A DNA stretch of 43,945 nucleotides from Gammaproteobacteria bacterium (GCA_002730235.1 PBZS01000048.1:4479-48423); one strand, 5' to 3'. Positions 27,577 to 41,453 are shown, counted from the stretch's first letter. Numbers and translations: made by a program. The notes: generated by a model from the letters alone, not told the origin.

Positions 27577-30354
27577 TCATAACCCGCTTAGTTGTTCGAC
27601 AGTGTGAGCAAATCTCAATTGAGCAACGGTTTCCTCATCAACCACTTCAGTGAGCTCATCCGGTTTGATGCGATACAAGGGCTGGCCTTTTTGCACAATG
27701 AGGCCGTCGCCACGTTCAATGAGAACCTCGGTGACAGTTCCTGAAAATTCAGCATATTTTTTGTTGAACATCTTCATAACCTCGATGATATACAAAGGAT
27801 CGCCGACATCGAAGTGAGTTCCGACCTCGAGGAAGTGTGGTGCGTCGGGTGTTTCCTGCGCGTAGAACATGCCTCCCGAGACAGCAACGATTTCATCGGT
27901 GGATGCAAGGGGCGGTGGAGCCAATATTTTTCTGGCGTGTTCTGTGCTTTCAGGATCTTTCAAATACTCAGGGATGCTGATTATAAGGTTTTCACCCACA
28001 CTTAATTCATCAAAACCGACTTCCAGTGAAGATTTCACAACGATCGTGAGCAAATCGAGGCCCAACTGAAATCCTTCGTGTGCGACCAATACTTCCTGCC
28101 AGATGTCTGATCCGATGCCTCTTGGCGCTCGATTTTTTGTGAGCACTTTTTGCCAAACACTCCATTTTTTTAATCCGATTTTTTGTTCCAGATCTTCATA
28201 GAAGCTCAGCCCCTGCTCTAGGATGACTCGATCATGATCCCAGATCACTTCCAGCGCGGGTGCCGTGGCTTCATAATCCATATTCAGGTAATGATACAGA
28301 TCTGCCAACACAATCAGGGGGTTGGTATTCCATTGGAATTGCTCACCCTCAAACGACCAATCCGAGCGTACCTTTGAAATCCATCCAACTAGCAGATGAG
28401 GCTTGTCTATCAAGCGCTTTAACGGGCGAGTGATCAAGGTTCGCTTTCTCGAAAAAACGTCCTCGTGCAGTGATTGCTTGGCGAGATATTGGAATCCCGC
28501 GTCCAGATCCAGCTTCTTTGCTTCTTCAAACAAAAGACCGGTCAGAGTGAGATAGGGTTGGATGAATGCGGTGGTCGCCTTGGCGAAGGGATTTTGCGCG
28601 AGGAACCAGTGCAGAAGGCCATAATGAAACTCTAAATTTGTTTGCACATCTCGCCCATCAATCCTCATTTTCCGTAAGATCTCTGCCATTCGCTGGTAGC
28701 TAATCAAACGATCATCACCGACGGTCAGCACCAGAGCAATATTCGAGTCATATGCGCCGGCCAAGGTGTACTTCATAAATGAATTGGTGTCTGGGTTTTC
28801 GACACAAATACCCTGATCGTCTCTGATTTCATTCGTAATGGGTGCCGACCAATAGTCAATCACGCTGCCGGCATGTGGTATAAGCCCAGCATTAGTGGCA
28901 TTTAAACGTGCTTCGACCGAGGCATTCTCGCGATTGATGCGGGTGGGTTTCGGTAGCTTCCGTTTGTGCCGGGCGATAATCACCATGACTTCTACCAAAG
29001 AGTTGACGATGAAAACGTCAGTGGGATCGTCTGGATTCTCGAAACGAAGGCCGTAACAGAGCTCGCTGATACGATGCTCGACCTGAATACGGGTATTCAT
29101 CTCCATAAAGTAATGCTGGCCAGCATCGACGATACACTCAAAGGTCGAGACCGAATCAAGGCCAACAGCTGTGCCAAATCGGACCGCTTCATCTTCCATA
29201 CGTTCGAGGATTTGTAAATCTGACTCGAGTGCCCGTTGTTGTATTGGATTATTTGAAGATTCTGCGATTATGGCCCATAAACTTTCGGTTGTTGTAGAAA
29301 CCTCGAGTAACTTCTGTTCATGCATCTGAAGGGAACAATCGCGACCACCCAGAGTGAGACACCAGTCGCCGTTACCAATCACCTGGATTTCCTGATGACG
29401 CGTGCCTTCGATGTTCAACTCGATCAAAATATTTTTATTATCACCAGGACCTGTTGCTTTGACTTCATTTAATATTTCGCGGATTAATGCAGGTACTTTC
29501 GCTGATGCATCTCTGACTTGAGTTGCGTGATTACCAGCATAATCTGCAGGCGCAACTACAATCCGTTGGCCTTTTCCTCCACCACCGCCGATGGCCTTGA
29601 GCCTGATACGATTATTGGGTTGTTTGTTGAATAATTCTGCGACTTCGATTTTGGCTTGCTTGGCGATTTCATCGATTGTGATGACATCGGTCAAGGCCTC
29701 ATAACCTGCATTTAATAATGCCTCTGCTTGTTCAGACTTGTTCGACCCTGTGGGCACATCCAAGTGATGAGCTCGGGCAATATTTTCCAAACCGTTTCCA
29801 CCCTGCGCCTTTGTCAGCAGTGTTCGTACTGTCAAATCATTAACACCTGGAATAATAGATACGTCCGAGTTTAGGGCTGTCCGTTTTGCTTCATCTTTCA
29901 AACCAGCCTGACGGACAGTGTGCGAACAGGGTCCGATAAATATGAGCCCTGATTCTTCAATTGCACGCACCAAGCTTTGATCTTCTGCCATAAAGCCGTA
30001 GCCCGCAAAAATCGAGTTATGTCCGTTATCTTTAGCGATTTGAATAATTTGTGCGATCCGCTGATCGCGTTCCTCTTTAGTTGCACCAGTGTAATCAGGT
30101 ACTCGATGAATTCGTGTCGGATCATTGATCAATCGTAGTTCGGGTGCGAGAGCATTCTGGAAGATGATAGAGTCTTTCTCAGATAATAATATGCCGTATT
30201 CGGCACCCATTTCCGTAAGAACATCCATGACTTCTTTACGGATTGGTCCACGACAAATGATCAGGCAGTCGATGTCCTCACAGGCATATTGCCTGACCCA
30301 AGCAGAGTTTGACTGAGAAAGGCGACGGTTTTGATGGATCAAGTCTTGGCCCAT
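27577..30354 (-). CDS. Noncanonical acyl-CoA carboxylase alpha chain (biotin carboxylase plus biotin carrier)
   Basis: The 925-residue protein should carboxylate its own biotin with ATP and bicarbonate and pass CO2 to the neighbouring carboxyltransferase. The carboxylase core is recognisable but divergent: [10 protein letters not shown] and [10 protein letters not shown], the glycine loop [11 protein letters not shown] at 254-263, [15 protein letters not shown], and [11 protein letters not shown] with the catalytic Glu/Arg. The biotin site is EVMKMFN with Lys861. Between residues about 172 and 250 there is an insertion of some 55 residues not found in standard AccC/PccA. A helical region of about 230 residues separates the two modules. 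Context with the mutase points to propionyl-CoA as substrate, but acetyl-CoA or another acyl-CoA is possible. Confidence 0.85.
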   Translation of the reverse strand: MGQDLIHQNRRLSQSNSAWVRQYACEDIDCLIICRGPIRKEVMDVLTEMGAEYGILLSEKDSIIFQNALAPELRLINDPTRIHRVPDYTGATKEERDQRIAQIIQIAKDNGHNSIFAGYGFMAEDQSLVRAIEESGLIFIGPCSHTVRQAGLKDEAKRTALNSDVSIIPGVNDLTVRTLLTKAQGGNGLENIARAHHLDVPTGSNKSEQAEALLNAGYEALTDVITIDEIAKQAKIEVAELFNKQPNNRIRLKAIGGGGGKGQRIVVAPADYAGNHATQVRDASAKVPALIREILNEVKATGPGDNKNILIELNIEGTRHQEIQVIGNGDWCLTLGGRDCSLQMHEQKLLEVSTTTESLWAIIAESSNNPIQQRALESDLQILERMEDEAVRFGTAVGLDSVSTFECIVDAGQHYFMEMNTRIQVEHRISELCYGLRFENPDDPTDVFIVNSLVEVMVIIARHKRKLPKPTRINRENASVEARLNATNAGLIPHAGSVIDYWSAPITNEIRDDQGICVENPDTNSFMKYTLAGAYDSNIALVLTVGDDRLISYQRMAEILRKMRIDGRDVQTNLEFHYGLLHWFLAQNPFAKATTAFIQPYLTLTGLLFEEAKKLDLDAGFQYLAKQSLHEDVFSRKRTLITRPLKRLIDKPHLLVGWISKVRSDWSFEGEQFQWNTNPLIVLADLYHYLNMDYEATAPALEVIWDHDRVILEQGLSFYEDLEQKIGLKKWSVWQKVLTKNRAPRGIGSDIWQEVLVAHEGFQLGLDLLTIVVKSSLEVGFDELSVGENLIISIPEYLKDPESTEHARKILAPPPLASTDEIVAVSGGMFYAQETPDAPHFLEVGTHFDVGDPLYIIEVMKMFNKKYAEFSGTVTEVLIERGDGLIVQKGQPLYRIKPDELTEVVDEETVAQLRFAHTVEQLSGL

Positions 30355-32021
30355 CAGTGGAACTCCCTCTGGAGCGCTGCCATTGGTTTTGGCTGGTATG
30401 CCTTGATGTAACGGAGGAAGTTTTCTCCAAGCGTTTGCCGCAAGTCTTGAGGCATGATGATCTGACTAATTGAGCCTACGGAGAGGGCCTCTTTTGGATT
30501 CATCAATTCGGCTTCGTAACGTTGATCAAGTAACATTTCATGGTTCTTCAGCCAGATTACGGCGTCAGGATCATCTCCGGTGGCGCGACTTTTTGCTTCG
30601 AGTCGCAGAGATTTTAATTCATCTTTATAGACAAACTCCTTACCAGCCGGACCCATTACAGCGAGACGTGTCGTCGGTAATGCGAAGACCATGTCTGCAC
30701 CAAGTTTGTAGTTGTTGAATGCAGCATACGCACCACCGAATGCGTTTCGGATGATTAGCAAGAATCTTGGGACTCGGAGGTCGATAATTGCATCGAGCAT
30801 TGCCCTACCAGCTTGCACAATACCTCGGCTCTCTTGGTCACGACCGGGCAGGAAGCCAGTGGTATCTTCCATAAATAACATCGGAATATTGTAGAGATTG
30901 CAGAAGCGGATGAAACGTGAGTTTTTCAATGCAGCATCGATATCAACTTGACCCGATGATACAGCTGAATTGTTTGCACAGAAACCAATGACGTGGCCAG
31001 CGATTCGCCCGAATGCACAAATGGTGTTACGTGCACGATTGGGTTGGAATTCATAAAAATCACCGTGGTCACAGATTTGTTGGATTATTATGGTCACATC
31101 GAGTGGTGTGTTGAAACCGCTTGGTGAATTGAAGGCGCGTTTCAACAGTATGTCAGCATCCCAAGTCTTGCGAGTGATTGGGTCTGAGGTTGACTGAAAT
31201 GGTGCCATCTTTTCATTATTGGACGGCAAGAATCGCAGAAGCCGTCCGACTTTGCGGATGGCCTGTACTTCGTCTTCGACGACATAGTCCGTAACGCCCG
31301 TCTGACTGTGGACATCAGGACCACCAAGTTCATCGGGAGTGACGTCTTCACCAAGAACATTTTTGATTACCGATGGGCCGGTTAGGCCAAAAAATGTGTC
31401 GTTGGGTTGAATTACAAATGAACCCTGACGAGGGAGGTATGACCCACCCCCTGCGTTGAATCCAAACATACACATAATCGAAGGTACGCGACCCGAAATC
31501 TCTCGAAAAGCCCGAAATGCTTCTGCATAACCATCAAGTCCACCCACACCAGCGGGGACGAAGGCTCCGGCTGAGTCATTTAAGCCAACAACAGGGCAGC
31601 CAAGCTTGCCTGCGGTCTCAAATAATTGTGCTAGTTTAGAGCCATTGGTTGCATCCATCGAGCCTGCTCGAACTGTGAAGTCATGTCCATAAATTGCAAT
31701 ATCACGACCGTCCACTTTGGCAAGTGCGGTGACCAAACTAGCGCCGTCAAGATTAGGTCCCCAGTTTTGGAATAATATGGTCGGTTCGGACTCAACTAAT
31801 AGTGTGATGCGCTCCCAAACAGTCATGCGATTTTTCTGATGTTGGCGTTCGATGGCGGCGAGTGGTGCGCCTTTTGGACGTTGTTGAAGTTCCCAGCCTG
31901 CTTTTAGTGCTTCCTCGTAAATACCCGGTTCTCGAGCGATTTCGCCCGGAATCTCGAATCGCTTTTCTTCGGGGTCGTGAAAAGGATTGGTGAGACGGGC
32001 GCTTCTGGCAGATCCAACCAT
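30354..32021 (-). CDS. Acyl-CoA carboxylase carboxyltransferase beta chain
   Basis: This 555-residue protein transfers CO2 from carboxybiotin to an acyl-CoA, giving methylmalonyl-CoA if the acyl-CoA is propionyl-CoA. It has both crotonase-like halves: [32 protein letters not shown] and [12 protein letters not shown] in the N-half, then [24 protein letters not shown] and [12 protein letters not shown] in the C-half. The Gly-Gly oxyanion pairs are present. It heads the operon; its stop shares one base with the alpha-chain start (TGATG). Substrate cannot be settled from sequence, though linkage to the mutase favours propionyl-CoA. Confidence 0.9.
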   Translation of the reverse strand: MVGSARSARLTNPFHDPEEKRFEIPGEIAREPGIYEEALKAGWELQQRPKGAPLAAIERQHQKNRMTVWERITLLVESEPTILFQNWGPNLDGASLVTALAKVDGRDIAIYGHDFTVRAGSMDATNGSKLAQLFETAGKLGCPVVGLNDSAGAFVPAGVGGLDGYAEAFRAFREISGRVPSIMCMFGFNAGGGSYLPRQGSFVIQPNDTFFGLTGPSVIKNVLGEDVTPDELGGPDVHSQTGVTDYVVEDEVQAIRKVGRLLRFLPSNNEKMAPFQSTSDPITRKTWDADILLKRAFNSPSGFNTPLDVTIIIQQICDHGDFYEFQPNRARNTICAFGRIAGHVIGFCANNSAVSSGQVDIDAALKNSRFIRFCNLYNIPMLFMEDTTGFLPGRDQESRGIVQAGRAMLDAIIDLRVPRFLLIIRNAFGGAYAAFNNYKLGADMVFALPTTRLAVMGPAGKEFVYKDELKSLRLEAKSRATGDDPDAVIWLKNHEMLLDQRYEAELMNPKEALSVGSISQIIMPQDLRQTLGENFLRYIKAYQPKPMAALQREFH

Positions 32022-32075
32022 GATTCATGAGTCCTTGTTCGTCCTGTACGCGTGTTTTGTCAATAGCTATCATGA

Positions 32076-32086
32076 TGCATTGCATA
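32076..32086. promoter_or_regulatory. Palindrome upstream of the carboxylase operon (candidate operator)
   Basis: ATGCATTGCAT is a perfect 5-1-5 palindrome 55 bases upstream of the carboxyltransferase ATG. A third related TGCA element follows at 32095-32098. It lies where a regulator of the carboxylase/mutase operon would bind. A minus-strand TTGACA lies nearby (32064-32059) without a convincing -10 element. No regulator gene is intact beside it, and the only TetR gene in the window is broken. Confidence 0.3.
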
Positions 32087-32177
32087 TAAGTTGTGCAAAA
32101 TGAATTTTGTAGAACGGGTCAGAGTGATAACTGATGTGTATCGATATTTCGATTTCTCGGTCTGTTCGTGATTAAAC

Positions 32178-32990
32178 TTATTCGATATTGATCCAAACCG
32201 GACAGTGGTCTGATGGTTTTTCCATTGCTCTAAGCGTGTAGTCGATACCGCAACCGTTCATTCTCTCTACTAGAGGCTCCGTGACCAAGATATGGTCGAT
32301 TCTGAGACCTCGCTTTGGATCATCCTCAAATCCTCGGGATCGGTAATCAAACCAACTATAACGGTCCGAAGTATCTAAGTTAACGGATCGCCAACTGTCA
32401 GTTAGTCCCCAATTTATTAACGCCTCGAACCAACCACGTTCCTCGGGTAAGAACGAACTCTTACCTGTCCGTACCCAACGCTTTTTGGCATCCTCGGTTA
32501 TCCCTATATCTTGATCTAACGGTGCTACATTGAAGTCACCCATCACAACAATATGATCGGCTGGTGAATACTCGCTTTCAAGTGTGTTGAAAAGGTCACG
32601 GTAAAATGCCGCCTTGGCAGGGAATTTGACCGGATGGTCACGCGATTCACCCTGAGGGAAATATCCATTAAATATGGTCACTTCAGCACCATCAGCTAGC
32701 GAATAAACGCCTCGGATCATTCGTCGTTGAGCGTCCGGTGGGTCAGTTATGTAGCCTCTAGTAATTTTTAATGGTTCAGGCTTCGATGCCAGTGCGACAC
32801 CGTAATGCCCCTTCTGTCCGTGGGTATCAAAGCGAAAATTCAGAAATTCCAAGTCTTCATATGGGAATTGCTCATCTGCGACTTTGACCTCTTGGAGCCC
32901 AATCACGTCGGGGTTGAGGTGTTGTTTGAGGGCCTCAAGTTGATGAATTCGAGCACGAATCCCGTTGATATTAAAAGAAACGATTTTCAT
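32178..32990 (-). CDS. xthA: Exodeoxyribonuclease III
   Basis: ExoIII is the major AP endonuclease of base-excision repair and a 3-prime exonuclease. The 270-residue protein has the EEP-fold motifs: MKIVSFNINGIRARIHQL, IGLQEVKV (catalytic Glu), GHYGVALASK, VMGDFNVAP (Asp-Asn), LRIDHILV and the final PSDHCPV. The length matches E. coli XthA. I start at ATG 32990, where homologues begin; a longer frame to 33188 runs into the sixA promoter region and has no support. It diverges from sixA by 55 bases. Confidence 0.95.
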   Translation of the reverse strand: MKIVSFNINGIRARIHQLEALKQHLNPDVIGLQEVKVADEQFPYEDLEFLNFRFDTHGQKGHYGVALASKPEPLKITRGYITDPPDAQRRMIRGVYSLADGAEVTIFNGYFPQGESRDHPVKFPAKAAFYRDLFNTLESEYSPADHIVVMGDFNVAPLDQDIGITEDAKKRWVRTGKSSFLPEERGWFEALINWGLTDSWRSVNLDTSDRYSWFDYRSRGFEDDPKRGLRIDHILVTEPLVERMNGCGIDYTLRAMEKPSDHCPVWINIE

Positions 32991-33045
32991 AGGGTCTTTT
33001 TTACTTATGTTCGTCCACATACTATCAGACGTAAGGAGAGGCTCA

Positions 33046-33513
33046 ATGTACATTATTTTAATGCGCCATGGTGAAGCGGTTCCATTTGCACCGAATGATA
33101 GGGATCGTATATTGACCCCAACGGGTAAGTCCGAGGCGACTAATACAGGATTGCGATTGAAGAGGGGTGGTTGGAGTCCAAAGGCCATTTACTGTTCAAA
33201 TCGAATCCGTGCACAGCGGACAGCAGACTTGGTGATTGGTGTGATGCGACTCGATATGATTGCAAATACTCTTGAGGGTATAACACCTGAGGATGACTGG
33301 TTAGATGCTATGGCCGTGATTGAAGGCCATGCGTCAAACAACAGTCTGTTTGTATTTCACCAGCCGATTTTGACTCAGATTGTTGGTCATCTAACGGAGG
33401 GTGATCCTTGGTATGTTGGGCACCCACAAGCTGTCCCTGCGACCGCTTACATACTTCAACTGGAAGCTTTTCTCCCCGGTGTTGCAACACTGGTCGGGTC
33501 CTATCAACCCTAA
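33046..33513 (+). CDS. sixA: SixA-type phosphohistidine phosphatase
   Basis: SixA removes phosphate from phosphohistidine on histidine-containing phosphotransfer proteins. The 155-residue protein has the catalytic RHGE motif with His8, the second arginine/histidine-fold motif SNRIRAQRTADL and a third FVFHQPILTQIVGHL with the active-site histidine. The length fits SixA rather than a full phosphoglycerate mutase. The start is ATG 33046, behind AAGGAG. The stop is fused to the start of the next, broken, hydrolase frame (TAATG), so the two were once co-translated. Confidence 0.88.
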   Translation: MYIILMRHGEAVPFAPNDRDRILTPTGKSEATNTGLRLKRGGWSPKAIYCSNRIRAQRTADLVIGVMRLDMIANTLEGITPEDDWLDAMAVIEGHASNNSLFVFHQPILTQIVGHLTEGDPWYVGHPQAVPATAYILQLEAFLPGVATLVGSYQP

Positions 33514-34264
33514 TGTCAGAGCCGGTTCGTTTTCACATCTCGGGATTATCATTTCAGGGGCTTTGTTTGGGTCTGGAGGATGGTCATCAAATATAGGCGT
33601 TCCATGGTTCGCTAAATAATGCCGCGTCCTTTGGCCGAATTACACCTCTGTTGACTGGTTGTCGTGTGGTAGCAATCGATCAGCGTGGACTTGGTTTAAC
33701 CGATCATCTGTGTCGGCCCTATCACATCTTGGATGGAGTACCGGACGTGATCAGGGCGCTTGAGATTCTTGGCTGGGATCGAGAGATTCTCCTTGGTCAT
33801 TCGATGGGTGGTTCGGCAGCGACACTGGTCATGGCTGCTTATTCAGTTCGCATTCAACAGCTCTGGTTACTCGAGGGGCTAGGACCTTGGACTTATCTGG
33901 ATGGTGAAGCACCTGATCTGCTGCGGCAGTCCACCGATCGCCTCAAGCAGATAGATGATCGGGCGCGTCCTCTGTATGAGTCGATCGATCAAGCTATTGA
34001 TTCACGTGTTCGAGGCGGAGTGGTGCCACTGACCCTAGCTGCTCCGTATCCAATCGCCCGTCGTCGGCTTGTCAGGAACTCGAGGGATAGACCTAGGCAC
34101 TGGATAAGTTTTTGACTTCGCATCCCGTGTTCCGGATGGATGAAGGCCTAATTCACGTTTTTATTGAACGCTTCGGAATGCCTGTTTCGCTGGCTCTGGT
34201 TCACAAGGGAGATTTTAGGCCCCCTTATTTTTACCGGTGCGAATCGAACTTTGTCGAAACATAA
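33513..34264 (+). pseudogene. Alpha/beta hydrolase, broken by a stop and a frameshift
   Basis: Starting at ATG 33513 the frame reads MSEPVRFHISGLSF, then hits TAG at 33594-33596. It continues as AFHGSLNNAASFGRITPLL, VVAIDQRGLGLTDHL and LLGHSMGGSAATL with the nucleophile serine. This is the pattern of a serine hydrolase near the MhpC/RsbQ type. The tail shifts frame near 34090: TSHPVFRMDEGLIHVFIERF resumes in another frame up to TAA 34262-34264. No catalytic histidine is evident, so the enzyme is inactive. It lies directly behind sixA, and an internal ORF from 33651 is only a fragment. Confidence 0.85.
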
Positions 34265-34354
34265 GGGTGGAAACTTTCGAAGGTGGACACCATCTTCACT
34301 TGGAGGGTGTGGAGTAAGCAATCGCGCGGTGGTTATTGGAGAGGTTTTTTACTA

Positions 34355-35233
34355 ATGAAGATATGGATTTTATTGGGTTCGATGATGCTATCGCAGTTGT
34401 CTTTTGCTGCTGATGTCCCTGGATCATCTGACCTCCCTGAAGTCAAAAGACCCTCCGGATCTGAGATCGTTCGATACGCTGAGGGACCTCAATCAGCTAT
34501 TCGTTTTCCATTGGAGCGTGTTGAGCGTGTCAATAACCGCTTGGTGATCGATGATGAACTTGATATTGAAGGTCATGTTATCGACATCACCTACGAGCTG
34601 GGTCCTAGGGACAATTATGCCATCTACGTAGACGCGCTTGAATCGAGCCTAAGCCAGATGGGCGCCGAGATATTATTTTCATGTGAGAGTAGGGGTTGTG
34701 GTGTGAGTGGGCTCTGGGCTAACTCACTTTTTAAAGTTCGTGAACTCTATGGTCCGAATGGCAACCAAGTTTATTTAGCCGTTAAACTCAGCGGTAATAG
34801 TTCACGCTATTTGTCGGCCTATGGCATTGAGCGCGGAAACCGCCGTCAGTATGTGCATATCCGACTGGTTGAGTCGGGGGCCGAGCAGTCGGGATTTCAA
34901 GGTGCTCAGATTTTGTTGGCTGATGGACGTGTGATACTACCGGTGTCTTTTGCGGGGAACCGAGTTAGCCCTGAAAGTCGTGCGAAGATCGCTAACATTG
35001 CGGCTGATCTAAAATCCTTCGATCCGGTAGACTTTGCTGTCGTGGCTTATCGAGCGGTGACACCGAGTGGTACGCTTGATGATGCGATTGATCAGTCCGC
35101 AGCGCGTGCAGAACATGTGAGAGCACTGCTTTCTGACGCCGGGTTATCAATACGTAGTGCTTATGGATTAGGTCCCTTAGTTGCGCCCAAGGGTCTATCC
35201 CCTGATCGTGTGGAGATTGTAAAGTTTCGGTAG
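34355..35233 (+). CDS. Exported DUF4892 protein
   Basis: This 292-residue protein has a signal peptide (MKIWILLGSMMLSQLSFAAD; likely cleavage after FAA) and fits DUF4892. DUF4892 is a family of periplasmic or envelope proteins seen in Pseudomonas and relatives. Conserved segments are VPGSSDLPEVKRPSGSEIVR, FSCESRGCGVSGLWAN and LYGPNGNQVYLAVKLSG. The C-terminal third (about 200-290) has an OmpA-like pattern (SPESRAKIANIAADLKS, DQSAARAEHVRALLSDAG) that may bind peptidoglycan. The ATG at 34355 follows GGAGAGG. It is intact, whereas both plus-strand neighbours are pseudogenes. Confidence 0.78.
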   Translation: MKIWILLGSMMLSQLSFAADVPGSSDLPEVKRPSGSEIVRYAEGPQSAIRFPLERVERVNNRLVIDDELDIEGHVIDITYELGPRDNYAIYVDALESSLSQMGAEILFSCESRGCGVSGLWANSLFKVRELYGPNGNQVYLAVKLSGNSSRYLSAYGIERGNRRQYVHIRLVESGAEQSGFQGAQILLADGRVILPVSFAGNRVSPESRAKIANIAADLKSFDPVDFAVVAYRAVTPSGTLDDAIDQSAARAEHVRALLSDAGLSIRSAYGLGPLVAPKGLSPDRVEIVKFR

Positions 35234-35265
35234 ACACGTCACCTTGAGGATTAGCTTTACTTGCA

Positions 35266-35910
35266 ATGACCGGTCCGATGGATGAGGTGATCTCCTATCA
35301 AGGGGCTCGCCAAGTTCTCGATTACTGGTTTACTGAATACGCCGCCGGTGATCTCGCCAAGAAACAGGAAAAGCGATGGTTTTCCGGTGATCCTGAGATT
35401 GATCAAGAAATTGGATAACGGTTTGGACACCGTGGTGAGCTAGTGCTTGCAGGAGGTCTGAAGGATTGGCCGGCCGAGCCAGTTAGTCAGCTGGCCCTTA
35501 TCATTTTACTTGATCAATTTACGCGAAATATTTTCAGAGGAACCCCACGCGCTTTTGCCGGAGACCTGCGCGCTGCCAGACTGGCGAGACGTGGTCAGGT
35601 AACGGATATTTTTAGAGGGCTTCCACCGATTCAGCGGGTATTTGCACTGATGCCTTTGGAGCATAGCGAGCCCCTAGCAGATTAGGCATTGTGTGTTCAC
35701 GAAATGATTCGGTTGCTTGAACTTGCACCAGATCGAGATAAGCCGAGATTTCAGTCATTTGTGGAGTATGCGCGAGAGCATAAGACGATTATCGAGCGGT
35801 TTGGTCGATTCCCCCACCGAAACGAGGCACTTTCTCGTGTTTCAACTGAAAATGAACGACGTTTTGTAGTGGATACGAAAACTTACGGGCAGAGTCATTC
35901 CGTACCATGA
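35266..35910 (+). pseudogene. DUF924 protein, broken by two in-frame stops
   Basis: The frame from ATG 35266 matches DUF924, soluble helical proteins of unknown role. It reads VLDYWFTEYAAGD and KKQEKRWFSGDPEIDQEI, a stop TAA at 35416-35418, then RFGHRGELVLAGGLKDWP, LILLDQFTRN-like LIILLDQFTRNIFRGTP and FALMPLEHSEPLAD. A second stop, TAG at 35683-35685, follows, then ALCVHEMIRLLEL and ERFGRFPHRNEALSR. Relatives have Glu or Arg at the first site and Gln at the second, so single base changes explain both. No frameshift is present and the whole protein is otherwise there. Confidence 0.88.
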
Positions 35911-36684
35911 CGATTTACTGATCTTGTCATTGATAAAATTGTTGGAAGGATGGCATCCATGGCAAGTTTCCAAAAGACGAGCAGCGTAAGATTTTAAATT
36001 TAAATATATGGACGAGTTTGAGCTCTCGTGGAATCTCAAAAATTGTCAGGTGATTCCAATGGGAATAGAACCTCACCTTCGGGGATCTCCAAGATCAGGG
36101 TATTTGCTCCGCGAGAGGAGGCATAAAAACAAAGCCGCGGCGTGAGCCAGCTCGCATCTTCATCCGATAGCCTTGGGATAGCTATTCGCATCTCTTTGCT
36201 TGCAGTCTGCGGTTCGATTGCCACTAATAGATTGGGAGTGTCAAAACGCAGAGACTCAGCGTCAAGGGGCATCAGGGTTCTTTTGCGCCCTTCGGTTAGA
36301 GTCATAGTTCGATGTGGGATGCCAGCATCGTCAAATATGGGCCCTTCAGGTAGAAATCCGTGGCTCGCATAAAAACCCATGACGCTGGTCTGTGCTCCCA
36401 GAGTTGGTGTATTTCCAGCCTCGTGAATCCTCATTATTGCGAATCTCAGAAGTTTACTACCTACGTTTCTGTGACGGATTTCCTTAACCACTGCCATGCG
36501 TCCAATTTTTTTTAGATTGACTATGCGCGCGCAACCGACAGCTGTATGCCCGCGCTGCGCTAGTATGTGGACTGCATCTTGATCCGCGGGATCCCACTCA
36601 TCTGAGGGGTCAATTCCCTGCTCGTCAATAAAAACCTGTGTCCGGATCGATTGCAGTGCTTCTTGAGTGTCTGCCCAGTTGACT

Positions 36685-39800
<3,116 letters not shown>

Positions 39801-39804
<4 letters not shown>

Positions 39805-40883
39805 GCCAGGGCTTCCTCGATCACAGCGCCACCCAGACAAACTTCCTCATCATAGATCACGACGGATTGCCCCGGGGTGACTGCGCGTTCTGGTTGCTCA
39901 AACATTATATGAAGATTATCACCGTCCGTTTCAATTGCGCATGGAGCATCCATTGCTCTGTACCGGACCTTGGCTGAATACAGACCGGGGAGTTCGGGAG
40001 GCTCTCCAATCCAATTGATTTGGCTTGCCAGAAGACTTTTCGCGAAGAGTGTGGGATGGTCTGCTCCCTGAACGACAATCAGATCATTTGTTTTTAAATT
40101 TTTTGCAACAACAAACCAGGGGGTATCTGGATAATTTTTGATTCCGCCAATACCCAGCCCCTGGCGCTGGCCGAGTGTATAAAACATAAGTCCTTGATGG
40201 CGGCCAATAACATCTCCTGAAACGGTAACAATTTTACCCGGCTCTGGTTTGACGTAATTTTTTAAGAAATCACTGAAGCGACGTTCGCCGATAAAGCAGA
40301 TCCCGGTGGAATCCTTTTTTCGTGCATTAACAAAACCCTGATTTTCAGCAATCTCACGCACGCTGGTCTTTAAAAGATTACCGACAGGAAACAGTGACGC
40401 TTTGATTTGTTCCGCCGTTAATGCCCAGAGGAAATAGCTTTGATCCTTCGTGCGATCTAGACCACGGTAGAGTGGATTTTTAGCATCAACCCTCCGGACG
40501 TAGTGGCCGGTTGCAATCAGATCGGCGCCCAGGGCGCGGGCATAGTCGAGAAAGGCGCGAAATTTGATCTCACGGTTACACAATATGTCGGGGTTTGGCG
40601 TGCGACCGGCGTTGACTTCGGATAAGAAGTTTTGGAACACGTTATCCCAGTATTCTGTAGCAAAATTGACTTGATGCAGCTCGATACCAAGTGTAGCCGC
40701 GACTTGTTTGGCATCTTTCAAGTCTTCAACTGCTGTACAGTATTCGGTGCCATCGTCCTCATCCCAATTTTTCATGAACATGCCGCTAACTTTATAGCCT
40801 TGTTTTTTTAGGAGGTATGCGGTGACAGAGGAATCAACGCCGCCGGACATTCCGACGATAATTTTGCTGTCTAGTTTTTGCAT
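39801..40883 (-). CDS. mnmA: tRNA 2-thiouridylase MnmA
   Basis: MnmA adds sulfur to uridine 34 of tRNAs for Lys, Glu and Gln, taking sulfur from the TusE relay and using ATP. The 360-residue protein has the PP-loop SGGVDSS near residue 13 and the catalytic Cys102 ([10 protein letters not shown]). The second catalytic cysteine is Cys196 ([10 protein letters not shown]). The length is normal. The ATG at 40883 lies inside the end of rluE, a 50-base overlap, with a GTG one codon before it. In E. coli nudJ lies between rluE and mnmA; it is missing here. Confidence 0.96.
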
Positions 40884-41427
40884 CACACGATTCTACTCGG
40901 TTTGCGTCTATCACTCGATATGCCCCGGGTAACAAATTATTTAACTGGTATTTACCAATGGAGACTCTAATAAGACGCAGTGTTGGAAATCCTACCTCCG
41001 CAGTCATCCGGCGAACTTGACGATTACGTCCCTCATCGAGGGTTATTTCGACCCAACTGGTTGGGATATTTCTACGAAAACGTACCGGTGGATTCCGGGC
41101 AGGCACCTTTGGTGGATCAATCAATCTGCAGCGTACAGCGCTTGCAGGCCCATCATTTAAGTCAATACCCCTTTGCATGAGCCCACAAGTTATCTGGTCG
41201 ATTACCCCATCAACTTGGACCCAGTAGGTTTTTTGTTTTCCGTGCCGGGGATGTGTTAATTGATTCTGAAGATGTCCGTCATCGGTCAAAATTAACAGCC
41301 CTTCTGAGTCTTTATCTAGACGTCCCGCAGGGTATACGCCAGGGATATTAATGTATTCCTTCAGGGTTAAACCCTCGCCCCTAAATCGGCACAAAACCCC
41401 ATAGGGCTTGTTGAAAGCGATTAACAC
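40834..41427 (-). CDS. rluE: RluE-like 23S rRNA pseudouridine synthase
   Basis: RluE makes pseudouridine at position 2457 of 23S rRNA in E. coli. The 197-residue protein begins [14 protein letters not shown] and has the RsuA-family active-site motif [16 protein letters not shown], with Asp38 the nucleophile. The [21 protein letters not shown] segment follows. It lacks an S4 domain, as RluE does. The start is GTG at 41427 with a weak ribosome site. The last 50 bases overlap mnmA; the final [20 protein letters not shown] is basic and not conserved. Confidence 0.88.
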   Translation of the reverse strand: MLIAFNKPYGVLCRFRGEGLTLKEYINIPGVYPAGRLDKDSEGLLILTDDGHLQNQLTHPRHGKQKTYWVQVDGVIDQITCGLMQRGIDLNDGPASAVRCRLIDPPKVPARNPPVRFRRNIPTSWVEITLDEGRNRQVRRMTAEVGFPTLRLIRVSIGKYQLNNLLPGAYRVIDANRVESCDAKTRQQNYRRNVRRR

Positions 41428-41453
41428 GACGGCTGCAACCTAATTCTCAAAAA

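Noticed and set aside
32059-32064. Minus-strand TTGACA as a strong promoter of the carboxylase operon
   Set aside because: No sequence resembling a -10 element lies 16 to 18 bases downstream.
32991-33188. N-terminal extension of xthA
   Set aside because: It has no similarity to the family, reaches over sixA and its ribosome site, and the ATG at 32990 matches the known N-terminus.
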